A DNA stretch of 64,000 nucleotides from Sinonovacula constricta (GCA_007844125.1 CM017570.1:49095036-49159035), one strand, 5' to 3'; numbered from the stretch's first letter, positions 36,691 to 48,120 are shown. Translations and numbers: made by a program. The notes: generated by a model from the letters alone, not told the origin.

Positions 36691-39600
36691 TAGATAGATA
36701 GATTTGATTCGTAAGATTTTAAAAATGTACAAGAAAGCATTTAGCTACATTTTTTTTTCAATTCGTACACATGCAATAAACAAGTACATACCCGAACATT
36801 TATTAATCCACATTTAACAGTTATTACAAGTGCTCCGTTGAATAGTTCTTAACTTAAGGTGCTGTCAGGGCTAAATATGTAGTTTTATCTTTACAATTTT
36901 TTTTATCCAACATGTATATATCGCCAAATAAAAAATACATCTCATATGTCGGTGAAGTAAACTATACTAAGGAGTGAACAGTTTTAAGTCCTACGCTTTT
37001 GTTACACCAGCGTTACCGGATGGCATTGTCAGAGGGCTTCCAATTGTAAAAAAACGCATAAGAAGCCAAAGGAAAGACCAAAGAAGGCATATGAGATTTC
37101 AAAACCTTAGCTGGCTGTTTTTAATCATGAAAACCGAAAGTAAAATTTTGCCAGCTTGTATATTTGTCTAGATTTCACTGTTTTATTTTAGTTCTATAAT
37201 TTCTCTTTTCATTTTGAGCTACTTTCAGACAGGATTTTTGTATAAAATATATCTATTGTACTCGTAACTAAAGAGAATGGTTACAAATGTTTCGAAATAA
37301 TTAGCATTTTAAATTTTATAAATAGCTATTACATTATGTTTCTCAATTCCAGCAGAATAATAGTCAGATGTTAAAAATTCCTCTTAGCAGTAAACAGTTA
37401 CTTGCCGTTTGTGTGTGTGTTTTTTGTTTCGTTTCTGCAATGCAGTATGTTTAGTAACATATTATGCAAACATGTTTCCTGATTGCAACAATTTATTAAA
37501 AATGCTGCCTTGTGTCTTAACTTGTTGTCGAAATCTTATTTAAACGTATTATTATTATCAAAATTCCGTAAAATACAAGAAATGTAAAATAATACTATCC
37601 CTTATCTTACTACATTTCTAATTTATATGCAGCATTACATAATTAATATTCTAAAATAGTTTATATTATTATAGTGTCCATACTGTATAAGTGATGGTTA
37701 CACTAATTGGGTTATGTACGATCAGCAGGGCATTGAATAGCATTAAAGCAAAACCTTTACCTATTGTCCGACTACTCGTACTATCTGGCGGAAGAGGAGT
37801 GCATATTAAAGCGAAATAATTGTTGTTCATAACTTTCATGATGCCGACTACTTTGCAGTAATTGAAATATTTCAGTTTAATGTTTACATTTGTTTGAACA
37901 TGTATATGCTTTCCATCTTCAAACTTCTTCAAACTGGTGTTTATTTTCACTCCGTCAATGACCCGGTATAAGCTTTAAGAGATAAATTTCGTAAGGAAAA
38001 TAACTGGTGTATTTTCAAACGTTGATTATGAAGTTTGTCAATTTAATAAATTGATCAAATGTTGTGTTGATCTAAATTTATAAAATTGTTGTCGATTGTT
38101 GGTTTAATAATATGATAAGTCGTATTTAGTAATGAACATATTTTGTTCCCGTACGACGTCTGCACGTCAAATTAAAGTGACGACACGTTTATGATTAGTT
38201 GTTTCTCTCATTGCATTCCTCGGTAATACGATTAATAAAACAACACACTACTTGTATCACAAAATCATATACATTGTTCATTTTTTATCGTTTCGTCAGT
38301 TATTGCGGTTTATGTTTTACTGTTCAGCGAACATAAACAGTTTGTGTGAATTGAGAACCCCCATGCTCTATCGATCACTTGTTCGCGTCTGACATCAACA
38401 ATAAATCTTAAGTGTTATATCAAATAATGACATTACCAATATAAAATATGTGTTCGAAAAAATAATTAGTGTCCATTTAAAAATAATAAAGAAAACAGTT
38501 AGACTTCTCAATTTTATCTATCAGAAAAAAATAGAAAGCTTGCGACATTTTCAGCAACCTTTTTCAACGCATTAATATAGAACCATCACAAACCATGACG
38601 CATCTCGTGCACTCAAATGAGACGCAAAAACTGGAACATGTAAATATGTTGAAGCAATATAGGAACAAAAATGAAGAAATATTTGAACAGTTATGGTTTT
38701 TATTTGATAGTTTTTAATAACTATAAATCACCAGAAAAATATGTATCCCGTATACAAGTGAGACCATAGAATGGCTTAAAAACAGAAAAATCAGAAACCA
38801 TTTAATAGTATTTATCAAGATTTTGCATAATAAAGGGCAAACTAATGAAAATTAATGCTATAACTAAAGTGTACGAGCAGAAAATGCACGTGTGTGCATC
38901 AGTTTTACATTACACAAATCATTTTTGTTCTGGTGGTATTTGTCAGGAACATAGTATGTTTTCATTTCTTCCTTGGTATCTTATTGTTTGTTATCAAAGT
39001 TATTTTGCTTGAACACATGGTGTATCTTGGTTATTTACAAAAAGAACAACGGTTAGTCTTTCCTAGAATTAACCCACTTCATGCAATGTAAATTGGAATA
39101 GATGAAGACAAAAACTCAGAGAAATAGTAAACAGAACGACCTGGCATTTCATTGATCCAGGTAGAAAGGATGTTGTTTCACAGCAAAGTTATTACGTAAT
39201 TACGTGCTAATATGGTTAATAATTGCACATTGAACTGACATTAATCATATAACTTAACAACAATTGTTCTCCAGTGAAAAGAGGTATGTCATTCAATAGG
39301 AGACAAAAAATACTTCAAAATATAAATTGACTTATTACGAAACGCAAGTTCCAAGGCGGTAACTGATGTTTTTTGTGGGTTTTTTTTTTTTTTTGTTCTT
39401 TTTGTGTGTTATGTCTCGTCTCTGTGTTTTTTGTCACATTTACATTTACCTTGTCTGTCTTGGTCTGCGGGTAGATAAAATTTAAATATTTGTGAAAATT
39501 TTGATAGGACCTTTTCTTATTTACCTATTAAATATATTAAGAAGGATATAGCTATTTAGTACATCTGGAGTCCGGAAGTGGTCTCTAAAGCAATAATTAT

Positions 39601-40593
39601 TTTGAACATATTTTAGTTTTGCAAAATGTTCGTGAAAAAAGAAAGAAAATGAAAGGACAGAAAAATCATCTCGGGTCTGGGTTTAAATGCAGAACCTTCC
39701 GATCCCGAGTCCTATATCTTTATCTTTTAAACAAAGAATGTTACAGGGATGTTATAAATGCTTTCTTCATGTGTTGGAGGTTTATTAATGATCATCCAAA
39801 TCGAAAATAGATCTGTTTGAAAAGTTTACAGGTCCGGGGTTTCATATATGAACCCTCCGATTCCAATTCCATAGCCTGAGCCTCTTCCCCAAGAACACTT
39901 CAGTCATAATTCAAGCTATTTGTGGCTAGAGACGTTTTCGTTTTAATAGATCATCTCACTTTATAAACATGCAGTAGGACCATCGATGAACGTGCCGAGA
40001 AGCATTCCTAGCTGCTTACTCAATTTTGAATATGTAAGGGCGTACCGAGAATTATTGTACAATTACTTTCGAGGTTTAGGCAAACAACTCCAAACTCTGT
40101 CGTGTTCTGCCACGTTTGTGAGACAGTTACAGGCACACAAAAATACAAAATATACATACACATAAATAAAAAAGGACGTTTACCATATCAGGACATGCAT
40201 TGTATCAGGGCGATAAAAACAGACTTCCCCCTGTGCAAATTTCAAAGAGCATTCCATATATACAGGCGTTGTGCTTCAGCGCCTCATCAAAGATCGGAAG
40301 TGTGAGTGGGTCCAACAGATTAAAATATATTACATGTTATATGGCTTTCCTATATGTAAAATACACTGTGCCGTTTTTAACTGTTTCCAAATAGACCTAA
40401 TTCCATTTCATAAAGTTTCCGACTGTAACATAACGGGGGGTTTACGCAATATGTGCATGGATGTAAACACAAATTCAAAACCCACAGGCGAGTGAAGTCA
40501 CATGTGTCATTTCCATGTCACTTGTCCAGTCTGAAACACTTTAGGCATAATGAGTCATTTCTCAGTCCTCATTTAGCGATCTTTATAAAAGAG
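36691..40593. repeat. AT-rich repeat DNA
   Basis: 36.7-37.2 aligns with 61.75-62.2 (right arm of the duplication). From 37.44 a further repeat unit runs in order: CTATTGTCCGAC 37763, ACGACGTC 38154, CAGCGAACATAAA 38325, ACGCAAAAACTGGAACATG 38622, CATTCAATA near 39290, and TGGAGTCCGG 39563. No gene seen; open frames are below 70 codons and unsupported. Confidence 0.5.
39346..39545 (+). repeat. Dispersed repeat with CCAAGGCGGTAACTG end, plus orientation
   Basis: Starts TTCCAAGGCGGTAACTGATG and continues through GTGTGTTATGTCTCGTCTCTG to a TTCTTATTTACCT end. An inverted copy occupies about 41918-42085, and the first bases recur at 63972-63990 at the window edge. Probably a short nonautonomous element about 170-200 bp long. 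Confidence 0.55.
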
Positions 40594-40936
40594 TACACAT
40601 ACAGTGAGTGGGGTGGTATCATCGTGTATGTACACAACGTGAGAAGTGACAGGAAGCTGCGGGGGATCTTCAAGGACACCAACGGCCGGGAACTGTTCTC
40701 TTACATTAAACACATCGCCGTGAACGGCGACCGAGTCTTTGTGACTGACGTTTGGAGTTGATGAGGATCACTGACTGGATACTGCATTGGGTGTGACGGT
40801 CACGTGGTCGGTCTGATGTTGTCCGAGGAAGATGGGATCGAGTGAAGTCCATATTGTCTCAGTTTTGATGTGAGCAGGAGTCACTCGTATGTCGAAGGGT
40901 ACAGTGACCAGCTTCTGATGGTGGAATGGAAGTAAA
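40594..40936 (+). pseudogene. TRIM/NHL-repeat-like protein fragment
   Basis: The plus frame from about 40594 reads TYSEWGGIIVYVHN, then FKDTNGRELFSYIKHIAVNG and DRVFVTDVWS, then TGA at 40759-40761. Beyond the stop, VGLMLSEEDGIE and CLSFDVSRSHSYVEGY follow in shifted frames. Alternating hydrophobic strands with I-A-V-x-G-D-x-V-F-V-T-D are typical of NHL/beta-propeller blades of TRIM-like proteins, a large expanded family in bivalves. Only about two blades remain, without N-terminal RING or B-box. It is a broken fragment, probably captured or retroposed. Confidence 0.5.
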
Positions 40937-41689
40937 GTTTATAATATTTTATTGCTCGACATTTGCTTTTCATTCGTGTTTCTGCTTTTGTTGCTGATTG
41001 CGATAGACGATAGACGAGACCGTATTTAAGCACGTAAACTCGTGAAGAAACATGCTAAATATCGTCGGCGGAAACTGTTATGTTTTGTGTTACTTCGGAC
41101 CGACACATTATCGACGATCGACGTATTTTTGTTGTTTAATTGACAATTATTTGCAGTTTGAAAAATGAAAATCAAGGCACATCTCAAAATCAAATGAAAC
41201 ACGTGGTTCATGTGGTACATCTGGTACGGATAAGGTTTGTAAAACAGTCAATATGAGAGTAGCTCTTGGATTTTTAAGAATACTGATACATTAATAGGGT
41301 GTACTTTTACCTGTCTTCTTACCATGTTGTAGAGCACAGGTCAAGACAAAGCATCCATGTCAAATTATCAACGACTAAACGTTATTATATTGTCAAGAAA
41401 GACCAAATATTGCAAATATTTAGCATGTCCTTGTGTTGCTCAGCTTATCGTTTGCATTATATCGACTTTTGTTCAAGGGCTTTACATCATTAAAGTGACT
41501 TCGTTAACTTATGTAAAGCCTATCCTGGTAAATCGAACTAAGTAGGGTCTCCAAAGTGTAGTGTATTTTTAAATAAGCACGACGTGGTCAGCGATGTAAG
41601 TAACTGCAACACCTTTAAAATGTCATCGTCAGTTTATATCTTACATAAAGAGAATACCTTTTTAAAAATATATTGATTGTTAGTAATGA
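40937..41689. repeat. AT-rich repeat DNA
   Basis: Aligns with 33.28-34.0 and 25.3-25.5: GTCAATATGAGAGTAGC near 41238, GGTAAATCGAACTAAGTAG near 41527, and GTCATCGTCAGTTTATATCTTA near 41622. No gene seen. Confidence 0.55.
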
Positions 41690-42659
41690 GACAATGTCCA
41701 CTGATTAACCACAGGTAATAGCAACAGACGGCGCGACCTTAAAACCGCCGAAGTGGGGGGACGCGACGCACTGTGCGACACGCCTACCGGATAGGCCAGG
41801 CAAAAAAACATGTTAACTTCACGGGTTGTACACAGTGATAGAAGTACATCTTGTACAACGGAATTACACATACGTTTTCGTACTCAAAATGAGGTTGGGC
41901 ATAGGTGGCATTGGCAGTAAAGGTAAATAAGAACAGGTCATATCAACATTTTTTTTACAGATATTTAAATCTAATTTACCCCTAGACAAAGGCAAACAGG
42001 GTACATGTAAATGTGACAAGAACACAGAAACGAGACATAACACACAAAAAGAAAAACCATCAGTTACCGCCTTGGAACGGTCAGTCAGCGAATGGACCAA
42101 CTTGAGTGCTTAAACCTGCTTTATGGAGCGCTCCAACCTCGCACTTTCTAAAGGTTTTTCTATCAAAGAAACAGTATAAAAAATATCCCGTCAAAGTGAA
42201 ACAGCTAACAGTAAACACCTGCATCAGGAGTTAAAACAGATACAATGAATGCAACAGCCCAGCAAAGTTTACGTGGCTTGACGCAGGATCTGGCACGCAT
42301 CCGTATTTAGGCTCGCAACTCGTCGCCTAACACCACGTGTGAATAAGCATCGTGGGTCGCCCGATTTAGACAGTAATTATGCTTGAGCATGGGACACAGG
42401 ATGACGATGTGCTAGAACACGCCAACGTTTAGTTTCAAGCAAAGTGTAGACTTCCCCAGAGCGAGTTGCCCCGCAGTTGATAGCAAAGTGGAAAGTATTA
42501 GGAAGGCTAATATATGACTTGTGCTAGACGACAATTTTAAAGATTCAGCTGCTCTTTCCTTTATTCCATTGGAAACTGCTTTTATTTCTGTAGAGTGTGC
42601 GGTGTCACAGCTTTGTGTCATTCAGATCTTGTACTGGTTGTGTATCACTTCGACGTGAT
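41690..42659 (+). mobile_element. Left-end fragment of the virus-like element, internally deleted copy
   Basis: 41.69-41.88 matches 34.05-34.2. An inverted short repeat (41.92-42.09) is inserted. 42.24-42.34 matches the 34.29-34.37 part. Then, at a CGCCTAA junction, it jumps to the equivalent of 35.74 and continues to the GTACTGGTTGTGTATCAC block near 42632. About 1.37 kb present in copy 2 is missing. The right edge adjoins the Penelope-like element. Confidence 0.6.
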
Positions 42660-43855
42660 AGATATTGGATCAAATCCTTAAACACACCCGATTGGTCGAT
42701 GCTGCCAACAAGGATTACCTCGATTACGTCGACACGTGAATGAACGACCGTAAGTTTCACTCCTATCACGGAAGTAACCGAAGAGCGTAAAGTCCAAACA
42801 TTAGGTATAATCATTTGGAGGTGTAGAAATATTTCAGATGGATCAGAATACGCAAAAAGGGGCACAAGATGAACACGAAAGGCAAGCATTGAAATCTTCC
42901 ACTTTAGAACAAACTCGTGCAAATCTTGAATAAGTTGTGATACGTAAATACCATAGGAGGTAGCACGAGCTGAATCACAGTCAAGGTATGGATAATTAAC
43001 AATACTAAAGTTGAAATCATCTCCCTTGTTATAGATTTTAGTAGAGACGTTGTCATTGGAAATAGCGATCTCAATGTCTAGAAATGCTGCATTTGAATGT
43101 CAGTTGTTTGCTTTATTAAGGGTAAATTCTGGAGGGTAAATGAAATGCATCATTTTAGAAAAGAAAGGATTATCTATAGTCAGAATAGCGTCAAGATAGC
43201 GTGACGTTTAATTGAAAGCCTCTATAATGGGGCTTTGGTTAGAAGGGGATACAGTTAACATGAAATCACGTTCAAAGCAGTATAAAAACAAATCTGTCAT
43301 TAATTGTGCACAGTAAGTTCCCATAGGAATACCAATTACTTGTCTAAATAAAGTGTCACCGCATTTTATGTAAATGTTGTCTAATAGGAAACGTAGAGCT
43401 TTGCAACCATCCGTGCAAGTCCGCATAGTAAACTTGTCTAAGAAAATGTTAGTAAAAATGCAGTACTTTCATGACATGCAATATAAAGACGTTGCTCTAG
43501 AGCAAATGTTTTCTCAATAAGAATCAATCAATTTGGTCTTAATTAAATCATGATACAACGAATTGTACAGCGTAGAGAAATCGTAAGTATTAACTGCAGA
43601 GCAATGAAAGTTTCAAGTACGAAACTTGTCTAAGACTTCTGAAGATTTTTAATAGACAAGAAATGTTAATTCATGAATTTTCATAAACTGTTCACAATAT
43701 TTAACAACGTGATTGCGAACGGCTGTAAGGCGAGACGTAAGTAGTTTGGATATGTGAGTGGTGATGCTAGAGCTGGCATTAGCTATGAATCGTGACTTGT
43801 ATGGAGGTTTGTGACCCTAAGGAATCTAGTACAGTGAAGGAAGTTTTCTTGCTTT

Positions 43856-43915
43856 GATTCTATTTTGTTTGTTTATTTATTGGGTTTATCGTCCGACCAA
43901 CATGATTCTATTTTG
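43856..43915 (-). mobile_element. SINE 3'-end fragment with target-site duplication
   Basis: The 12-bp repeat GATTCTATTTTG (43856-43867 and 43904-43915) flanks 36 bp that match, in reverse orientation, the 3' tail of the SINE at 46728-47030 (GTTTATTGGGTTTATCGTCC equivalent). It interrupts the Penelope-like element, so it is a later, 5'-truncated insertion. Confidence 0.75.
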
Positions 43916-45194
43916 ATATTGAAAATATGCAATATCTGTTTATGTTTGTCAATGATTTTCTGAAAGTCAAGGTTGGTGCTAGAGTAAGAACTGGATAACA
44001 CAGCAGTCAGTACACTTTTGTAATCAAGTCGTCAGACAAAAACTATGTTGTTTGAAATTTTGTTTGAAGCGACAAGTACAAATGTGTCGTGAATATTTTA
44101 AAAGAACAGTTGTAGATGTTTTACGTGATAAAACGGTTTATAGATAAACAATAAGGATGGGAGTGGTAGAATTTAACGCGATTTTTTATTATTAAAAATG
44201 GCTTTCTGTCAAGTATTGAATTCTACTGTGTCCTTGTTTTCTCTCTTACACCTGCGATCGACAAACAGATTAATTGCATCAGCAATTTCTTTGCAACAAA
44301 CGTCAAAATCTATTTCATCTGGCAGGCGATATTTTGGACCCTTAAAGAGTAATTTTCTAAATTTATAGTCATCGATGATGTTTAAATCCCTTAGTAATGA
44401 TATGGCCAGAAGGTAAATAACAGAAAGGTGAAGTTGAACAGTAACAATAATCTTCAAGAAGGGTCATTCAGGTTAAGGCCTGCTACTGTTTGGTTGTACT
44501 TAAAAATAAGACCTCTAATGGGATTTTGTACTTATAACAAACCATTGGGTTTTCTTTGTTTTCGAAGTAATTGGGGATTTTATTGATGATATTTTTGTCC
44601 CAAAACATACTAGGTTAGTCGTTAAAATCAATCCCTTAATTAATGTTTTTGATTTCCATGAAATGCCGTTTGTGTTGAGACTGTTAATCAATATGAGGTC
44701 TTAAAGCATGGGTAGTACACGTTTGAATGATGGAAGCCACTTCAAATAAAGGATGAGTATTTAAATATATTTTATCTGCCTCTTTGTCCAAAATAACTAG
44801 TGTTATTAGTCAAAAGTAGATTTGTAACTGTACAAAGTAAGGCGTGAAGACCAGACCGAATATAAAGTGTGTTCAGATCTTGAAACATTTTTTCCTAAAT
44901 CTGCGTTTATATTATGATGTTTTTTTCTAATTCCATTAGATCGACGTTTGCGCTTGCGTAAAGATAGAATACCAAAGATGTCAATGTTCGGATTTTTAGA
45001 ATTATTGCCCGCCTGATGAATATTGTCATTAAGGCCGAGTGGAAAAGGAGTCTTTTTAGTTTTTAATCCAATCAACTTCAGCACTGTGTCTGGATTGTAA
45101 TTTGAATCCTTTAGAAACATCGTCATTGAAAACAATTGTTTGCAAAGGTTGTATGTTCACATATTTCAAAGCATGTTCAGTAGTTAGGTAATGA

Positions 45195-45596
45195 CTATAA
45201 AGGTAGTTGTCCAACGTACTGCAGTTTTCAGTTAGGATGGTTTCATGTTATAACATAAATTATGTTGTTACTTTGTCAATCAACATCACAAAGTAAAGAA
45301 ATGTTAAATGTACGGCCGTTTGCAGCAGACTTGACAGTAGAGTTACAGTAAAGGAATCGACATGTACTACATATTTTAAAATTACACTTGTAGATATTAC
45401 AGCACACATTATGTCCACTCTGTATTTGTGCGGTGGAATTCTTTACATTACTACTAGAAAAGTTACGTAAAATACATGACTGTCGGAGAAATAAATTACT
45501 CGAAGACGGGTGTAGTTTTATTTGTGAAATATTGACAGTGACACTTCTTGAAAAATATATCATCAGCACCATTAGACAAATGCACAGTAGACACAT
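45195..45596 (-). pseudogene. GIY-YIG endonuclease domain with in-frame UGA codons
   Basis: An open frame of 106 codons is followed by three UGA codons at 45278-45276, 45245-45243 and 45230-45228, with no UAA or UAG until 45197-45195. Between them the frame reads QSNNIIYVIT, NHPN and KLQYVGQ. The UGAs fall just before S-N-N-x-I-Y and at the two cysteine positions between the IY and YVG elements of the Penelope-type endonuclease (its CCHH zinc-like motif). Upstream cysteines (NVCC, KICSTC, FLYC) are ordinary Cys codons. This pattern fits selenocysteine coding rather than random decay. Confidence 0.6.
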
Positions 45597-45660
45597 TATG
45601 CAATTTTAAGGGTGAAATATTAATGTTTGGTTGTAGTAGCCTGTTCATGTTTGTTTTATT

Positions 45661-46727
45661 TCAAGTAAAAAAAAGGTATGATAATTCAAGGTATGTCAAA
45701 AGAAAATGAACAGGTAAATAAAAAAGAAACATACATCTGCATTTAATTGTGTGTACACATGCAAATTGTATAATTAATTGTGTTATGCACATATTTATTT
45801 CATTGATTGTATTTGTTATATAATGATGGTTATTTATTGCAACTTTAGTAGGTTTATCATTACTTTACGGGCTTTAGTTGACCTTTAAAAGGGGTGGTAT
45901 CTTTCAAAAATGCTTTGGGGTAAATGGCAAAATCATATTATTTTGTTTATATACTTTTATATATACGTTTCTACCTTCACTGTATCAATGTGATCTTGAA
46001 ACACTTCCTAAAGTGCTTGTAAAATATGCCTCGCCGTTTATCACTGCTTGTACTGAATTCATGATATGCCGTTTTATTCGTTGTCTGCTTGTTACTTTGT
46101 TTTATTTGCAAGAAGTTATGAATTATATTTTAACATAATTTGAGAAACAAAATAAATGTCGCACAGATAACGTTGTAAGGCATTAAATTATAAGAACATT
46201 TATGCATTTTAGGGACACTAAACTCATATTGATACTATCATAAATAAAGTGCATTCGACTTGATACAAATACAAATGCTCTGTTCTGCTGTCTCTTACAA
46301 CTTGCCGTACAAGTAATTAGCATGTTCTGGTAATGCACATGCTGTTCAGATCGATGATTAAAGTAGTGTCGCCCTGTGTTCAGTGGTTTTAAGACACGAA
46401 CACAAGATTTTAATTATAGTAATTTGGTAACTTTTGCACTGATATGTTTAGTAAGCACACACGTTTGCTTTTAAATTATCTATGAAAAGAATAGGCGACA
46501 AAAAGCTGCACAATTATTGGCATTCTTTATTTTGTTGGAGATGTAAAAACGAAGATGGATACACAATTATCGGAATAAATTAGCGATCTGTAAACAGTGT
46601 AGATTATTATTGGTGTCAAAAAACGTATATTATTTGCAAATATATTCGCGCAATATACTATTTGATTAAAACTGCAGGTGTTATTGCCACGTTTAACAAC
46701 AAATGAGGATTGAAATGTTTTTTCACC
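45661..46727. repeat. AT-rich repeat DNA
   Basis: 45.74-45.9 aligns with 13.65-13.82; 45.95-46.14 with 31.94-32.1; 46.25-46.55 with 17.92-18.17; 46.63 with 21.52. No gene seen. Confidence 0.5.
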
Positions 46728-47030
46728 GGACCTGGTAGCGCAATCGGTAAAGCGTCGGCTCCAGGTACGGGAGGCCCCAGGTTCGATCCCGGGCCGCGAC
46801 ATACTAAAGTCGTTAAAACTGGTAGTTATAGCTCCCTTGCTAGCGCTCAAGAAAATATAAGGGTATTTCCACGACTGGTTGGCCCGGTGTCAGGATAATG
46901 TGACTGGGTGTGGTATCATGCCAGGTGTACACAGTGAAGGCAGCACTTTATCTGCTTCAAGTGGACATCGTCTCCAGATAACTGAAATACAGTTAGTGGG
47001 ACGATAAACCCAATAAACAAATAAACAAAA
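46728..47030 (+). mobile_element. tRNA-derived SINE
   Basis: A tRNA-like head carries a box A (TAGCGCAATCGG, near 46735) and a box B (GTTCGATCCC, 46781-46790), about 35 bp apart as in pol III promoters. A body of about 190 bp follows, with GGTTGGCCCGGTGTCAGGAT and TGACTGGGTGTGGTATCATG. The tail, GATAAACCCAATAAACAAAT, is the same sequence found in the truncated insertion at 43868-43903. The length (about 300 bp) and structure are those of molluscan SINEs with a conserved central domain. Exact family not assigned. Confidence 0.8.
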
Positions 47031-47579
47031 GTTTTTTCTAAGCGACTACTTCTACACTTTTCTTCCAATATTACTGAAAATTAAGAGGTATCTTTTTTCA
47101 CTGGGGCAGCATGCACACTCAATTATTGACATTAATTGTAAGAGTTTTTGTCCATTGTCAACTATATTTTGGTCTGAAAATGATGGGCATCTGTGAAGAC
47201 AGTTATGTCCTGCCTACCTCTACATTACGATCGGGACCTATGAGCAAGCCATCAATATTATATTGCTTTACTAGAGGCAGTGGGCAGATGCTTCGTATCT
47301 GCACGGGACATGAACGACCCCGCCATCCACGAGTTTCCTGCTACCTTGCAGGTCGACCTTGGCTGGTCAAAAGATATGGGAGTAAAACCAGATATAAAAT
47401 CCGGTACGGAGACCCATAGGCAGTTGGTTGAGCTTTGCGATGCCTTCTATCACCTCCTGCAGCTGCGATGGCACCGGTCATATAGGCTTGCCTTTCCGCC
47501 GGACTCTGCCAGTAATGCCTAGAGGGGGATCCTGGCACTGGGCACTCTAGGATCTCCATATCACCCGCCTAGGCCTGCA
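47031..47579. other. Unassigned stretch left of LINE copy B
   Basis: 47031-47160 is AT-rich. 47160-47579 is GC-richer and carries two overlapping plus frames (47111-47419 and 47280-47522, the latter with NDPAIHEFPATLQVDLGWSK) of unknown meaning. It may be retroelement 5' sequence. Confidence 0.3.
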
Positions 47580-48120
47580 CCTGGATAGGTCACTCCAGCT
47601 TCGCCGTCTCAGCGAAGACTCAACAGATACCAGTTATAAGCCCAGGATTGGATGGCGTACAGCCGGGTGCTAGGGGTTGCTCTCGACGGTGGGAGGAGTC
47701 TTTTGACTCCAATGGGAAGTCACCGCCCGCCTCAACCCGGGCAGCCACCGAGTAATAAGGTACTACCCCGCCACAATTTGCTTGCTTCATCGGGTGCGTG
47801 AAGCTTAGACAAAATCGACAGGCTTGTTGTAAAATTGAGCACCAGGCGGCAGACAATCGCTCTAGCTGGCATACAAATGTCAAAACCGCCATCAAGCAGG
47901 CCGAGGAGGAGAGAAAGATCCAGCGTGAGAAAAGAAAGAGCCGCAAACAGCAGAACCCAGCCTACCACCGCTGCCCCGATAATAACCAACAAGGACCATA
48001 CTTGCAGCAAGTGCGGCAGAAGCTGCAGCTCCCGCATTGGCTTATTCAGCCACAGTCGCCGCTGCTGCCCCACAACGAAATAATCAATCCATTATCTCTA
48101 GATACAGAAGGACGCCAAAA
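47580..48120 (+). mobile_element. LINE copy B, 5' leader joined to 3' end
   Basis: From 47856 the sequence is the LINE 3' coding end (IALAGIQMSKP, then C-S-K-C-G zinc finger ending HSRRCCPTTK), nearly identical to 24109-24336. The 47580-47855 part is GC-rich and non-repetitive, and resembles a LINE 5' leader in style; that part is inference. If right, about 2-3 kb including endonuclease and RT are deleted. The junction is also the left edge of the duplicated block as far as I can see it. Confidence 0.55.

Larger units (their letters stand above)
24109..37310 (+). repeat. Segmental duplication, copy 1
   Basis: Direct repeat of 47856-62690. The offset is 23747 at the left edge and about 23601-23636 further right because of indels. 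Shared content in order: LINE 3' end, AT-rich DNA, poly-C/CA tract, 27-nt cassette, 336-bp tandem pair, LINE copy C/D, CA microsatellite, AT-rich DNA, left-end virus-like fragment, CT microsatellite, and the 36.7-37.2 arm. From 24.1 to about 33.3 kb the two copies differ by only occasional bases; beyond that, differences are much denser. Confidence 0.85.
42660..45660 (-). mobile_element. Naiad-type Penelope-like retroelement, degenerate
   Basis: The domain order on the minus strand is permuted relative to canonical Penelope elements. First comes a GIY-YIG endonuclease (45596-45195, with NNIIYVIT and KLQYVGQ). Next is a linker (45135-44806, FPLGLNDNIHQAGNNSKNP). Then a CxC-motif domain, with DYCYC at about 44452-44438 followed by STSPFCYLPSGHIITKGF. 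Then the RT N-terminus (FRKLLFKGPKYRLPDEIDFD, about 44375-44310) and the RT core with RQVIGIPMGTYCAQL at about 43350-43300, SRYLDA (canonical Y-L-D-D altered) near 43195, and SNDNVSTKIYN near 43045. TAA codons and frameshifts show decay. The N-terminal endonuclease plus CxC motif defines the Naiad group. Confidence 0.8.

Noticed and set aside
44209..44211. Another selenocysteine UGA in the Penelope-like RT
   Set aside because: The UGA after EFNT falls where a Trp is plausible (TGG to TGA), and the frame shifts soon after, so ordinary decay is the simpler reading.
46728..46800. A tRNA gene
   Set aside because: It has pol III boxes A and B, but no credible cloverleaf acceptor pairing, and it continues into a SINE body; it is a tRNA-derived SINE head.
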